Source: a bacterium (GTDB lineage Bacteria > Vulcanimicrobiota > Xenobia > RGZZ01). From it: a stretch of 5,364 nt of DNA. The DNA lies in NCBI GenBank assembly GCA_021782195.1, contig JAJXVI010000217.1, positions 1-5,364 on the forward strand, in the 5' to 3' direction. The position numbers and the translations under genes are program-made. The notes below the pieces were generated by a model, which was given only the letters and a program-made list of their open reading frames with translations, had not been told where the DNA came from and did no database searches. Positions within the stretch are counted from its first letter, which is position 1. Every line of letters begins with the position of its first letter. Below, piece after piece: positions 5,217 to 5,364 of this stretch.

Positions 5217-5364
5217 ATGTACCACACCATCAAGGTCGATCACGAAAACGAGGTCGCGCGGGTGACACTGGCCCGTCCGGCGGTGCACAACGCTTTCAAT
5301 GACGAGATGATTGGCGAATTGACCGACGTTTTCGAGCAACTCGACGAGAGCACGGATGTGCGGG
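5217..5364 (+). CDS. Enoyl-CoA hydratase/isomerase family protein, N-terminal 49 residues (cut by window edge)
   Basis: The first 49 codons of a crotonase-superfamily gene run off the right edge. The N-terminus MYHTIKVDHENEVARVTLAR leads into PAVHNAFNDEMIGELTDVFE, the family's first beta-strand, then the R-P-x-x-x-N-A-(F/M) turn and the first long helix. These enzymes hydrate or isomerise acyl-CoA thioesters in the cytoplasm. The catalytic glutamates and the CoA oxyanion-hole glycines lie further downstream and cannot be checked. The HNAFNDEMI-ELT wording is common in 3-methylglutaconyl-CoA hydratases of leucine/isovalerate breakdown (LiuC type), but other crotonases look similar, so no gene symbol is given. 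ATG 5217 is supported by AAGGGAG 4 nt upstream and an in-frame TGA directly before it. The frame is open to the window end. Confidence 0.9.
   Translation, partial: MYHTIKVDHENEVARVTLARPAVHNAFNDEMIGELTDVFEQLDESTDVR

Overview
The window is GC-rich DNA (roughly 60-65% by eye) from a bacterium whose genes start at ATG or GTG behind purine-rich Shine-Dalgarno sites. Secreted and membrane proteins with cleavable-looking signal peptides suggest a Gram-negative. The mix of an Ig-like repeat protein, a large Pro/Ser/Ala/Arg-rich disordered protein and a partial crotonase-family gene would suit a deltaproteobacterial/myxobacterial-type lineage. That placement is inference only; no rRNA or marker gene is present.

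Layout. (1) Positions 1-2959, plus strand: a tightly packed set of three uncharacterised membrane-protein genes. They are the 3' end of a gene encoding an Ig-like beta-sandwich plus two membrane segments, a 653-residue protein with a long disordered tail carrying three copies of a TGKTxRF motif, and a small four-helix membrane protein. The first two overlap by 14 bp and the third follows after a few bases, so they look co-transcribed and their products may act together at the membrane. (2) Positions 2960-3022: a short gap between convergent genes. (3) Positions 3023-4600, minus strand: a two-gene unit with an upstream gene for a small secreted protein of unknown function, and a downstream uroporphyrinogen-decarboxylase-fold protein. 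The stop codon TGA of the first directly abuts the ATG of the second. (4) Positions 4601-5216: a divergent intergenic region of about 616 bp with no convincing long gene. It holds an imperfect 34-bp direct repeat with a palindromic core and a possible 30-codon leader ORF. (5) Positions 5217-5364, plus strand: the first 49 codons of an enoyl-CoA hydratase/isomerase-family gene, cut by the window edge.

No RNA gene, insertion sequence, phage gene, CRISPR array or confident promoter was seen. The most unusual items are the repeated TGKTxRF motif in the disordered membrane protein, the direct repeat in the divergent region, and the leader-like small ORF before the hydratase. Nothing here proves a new system.
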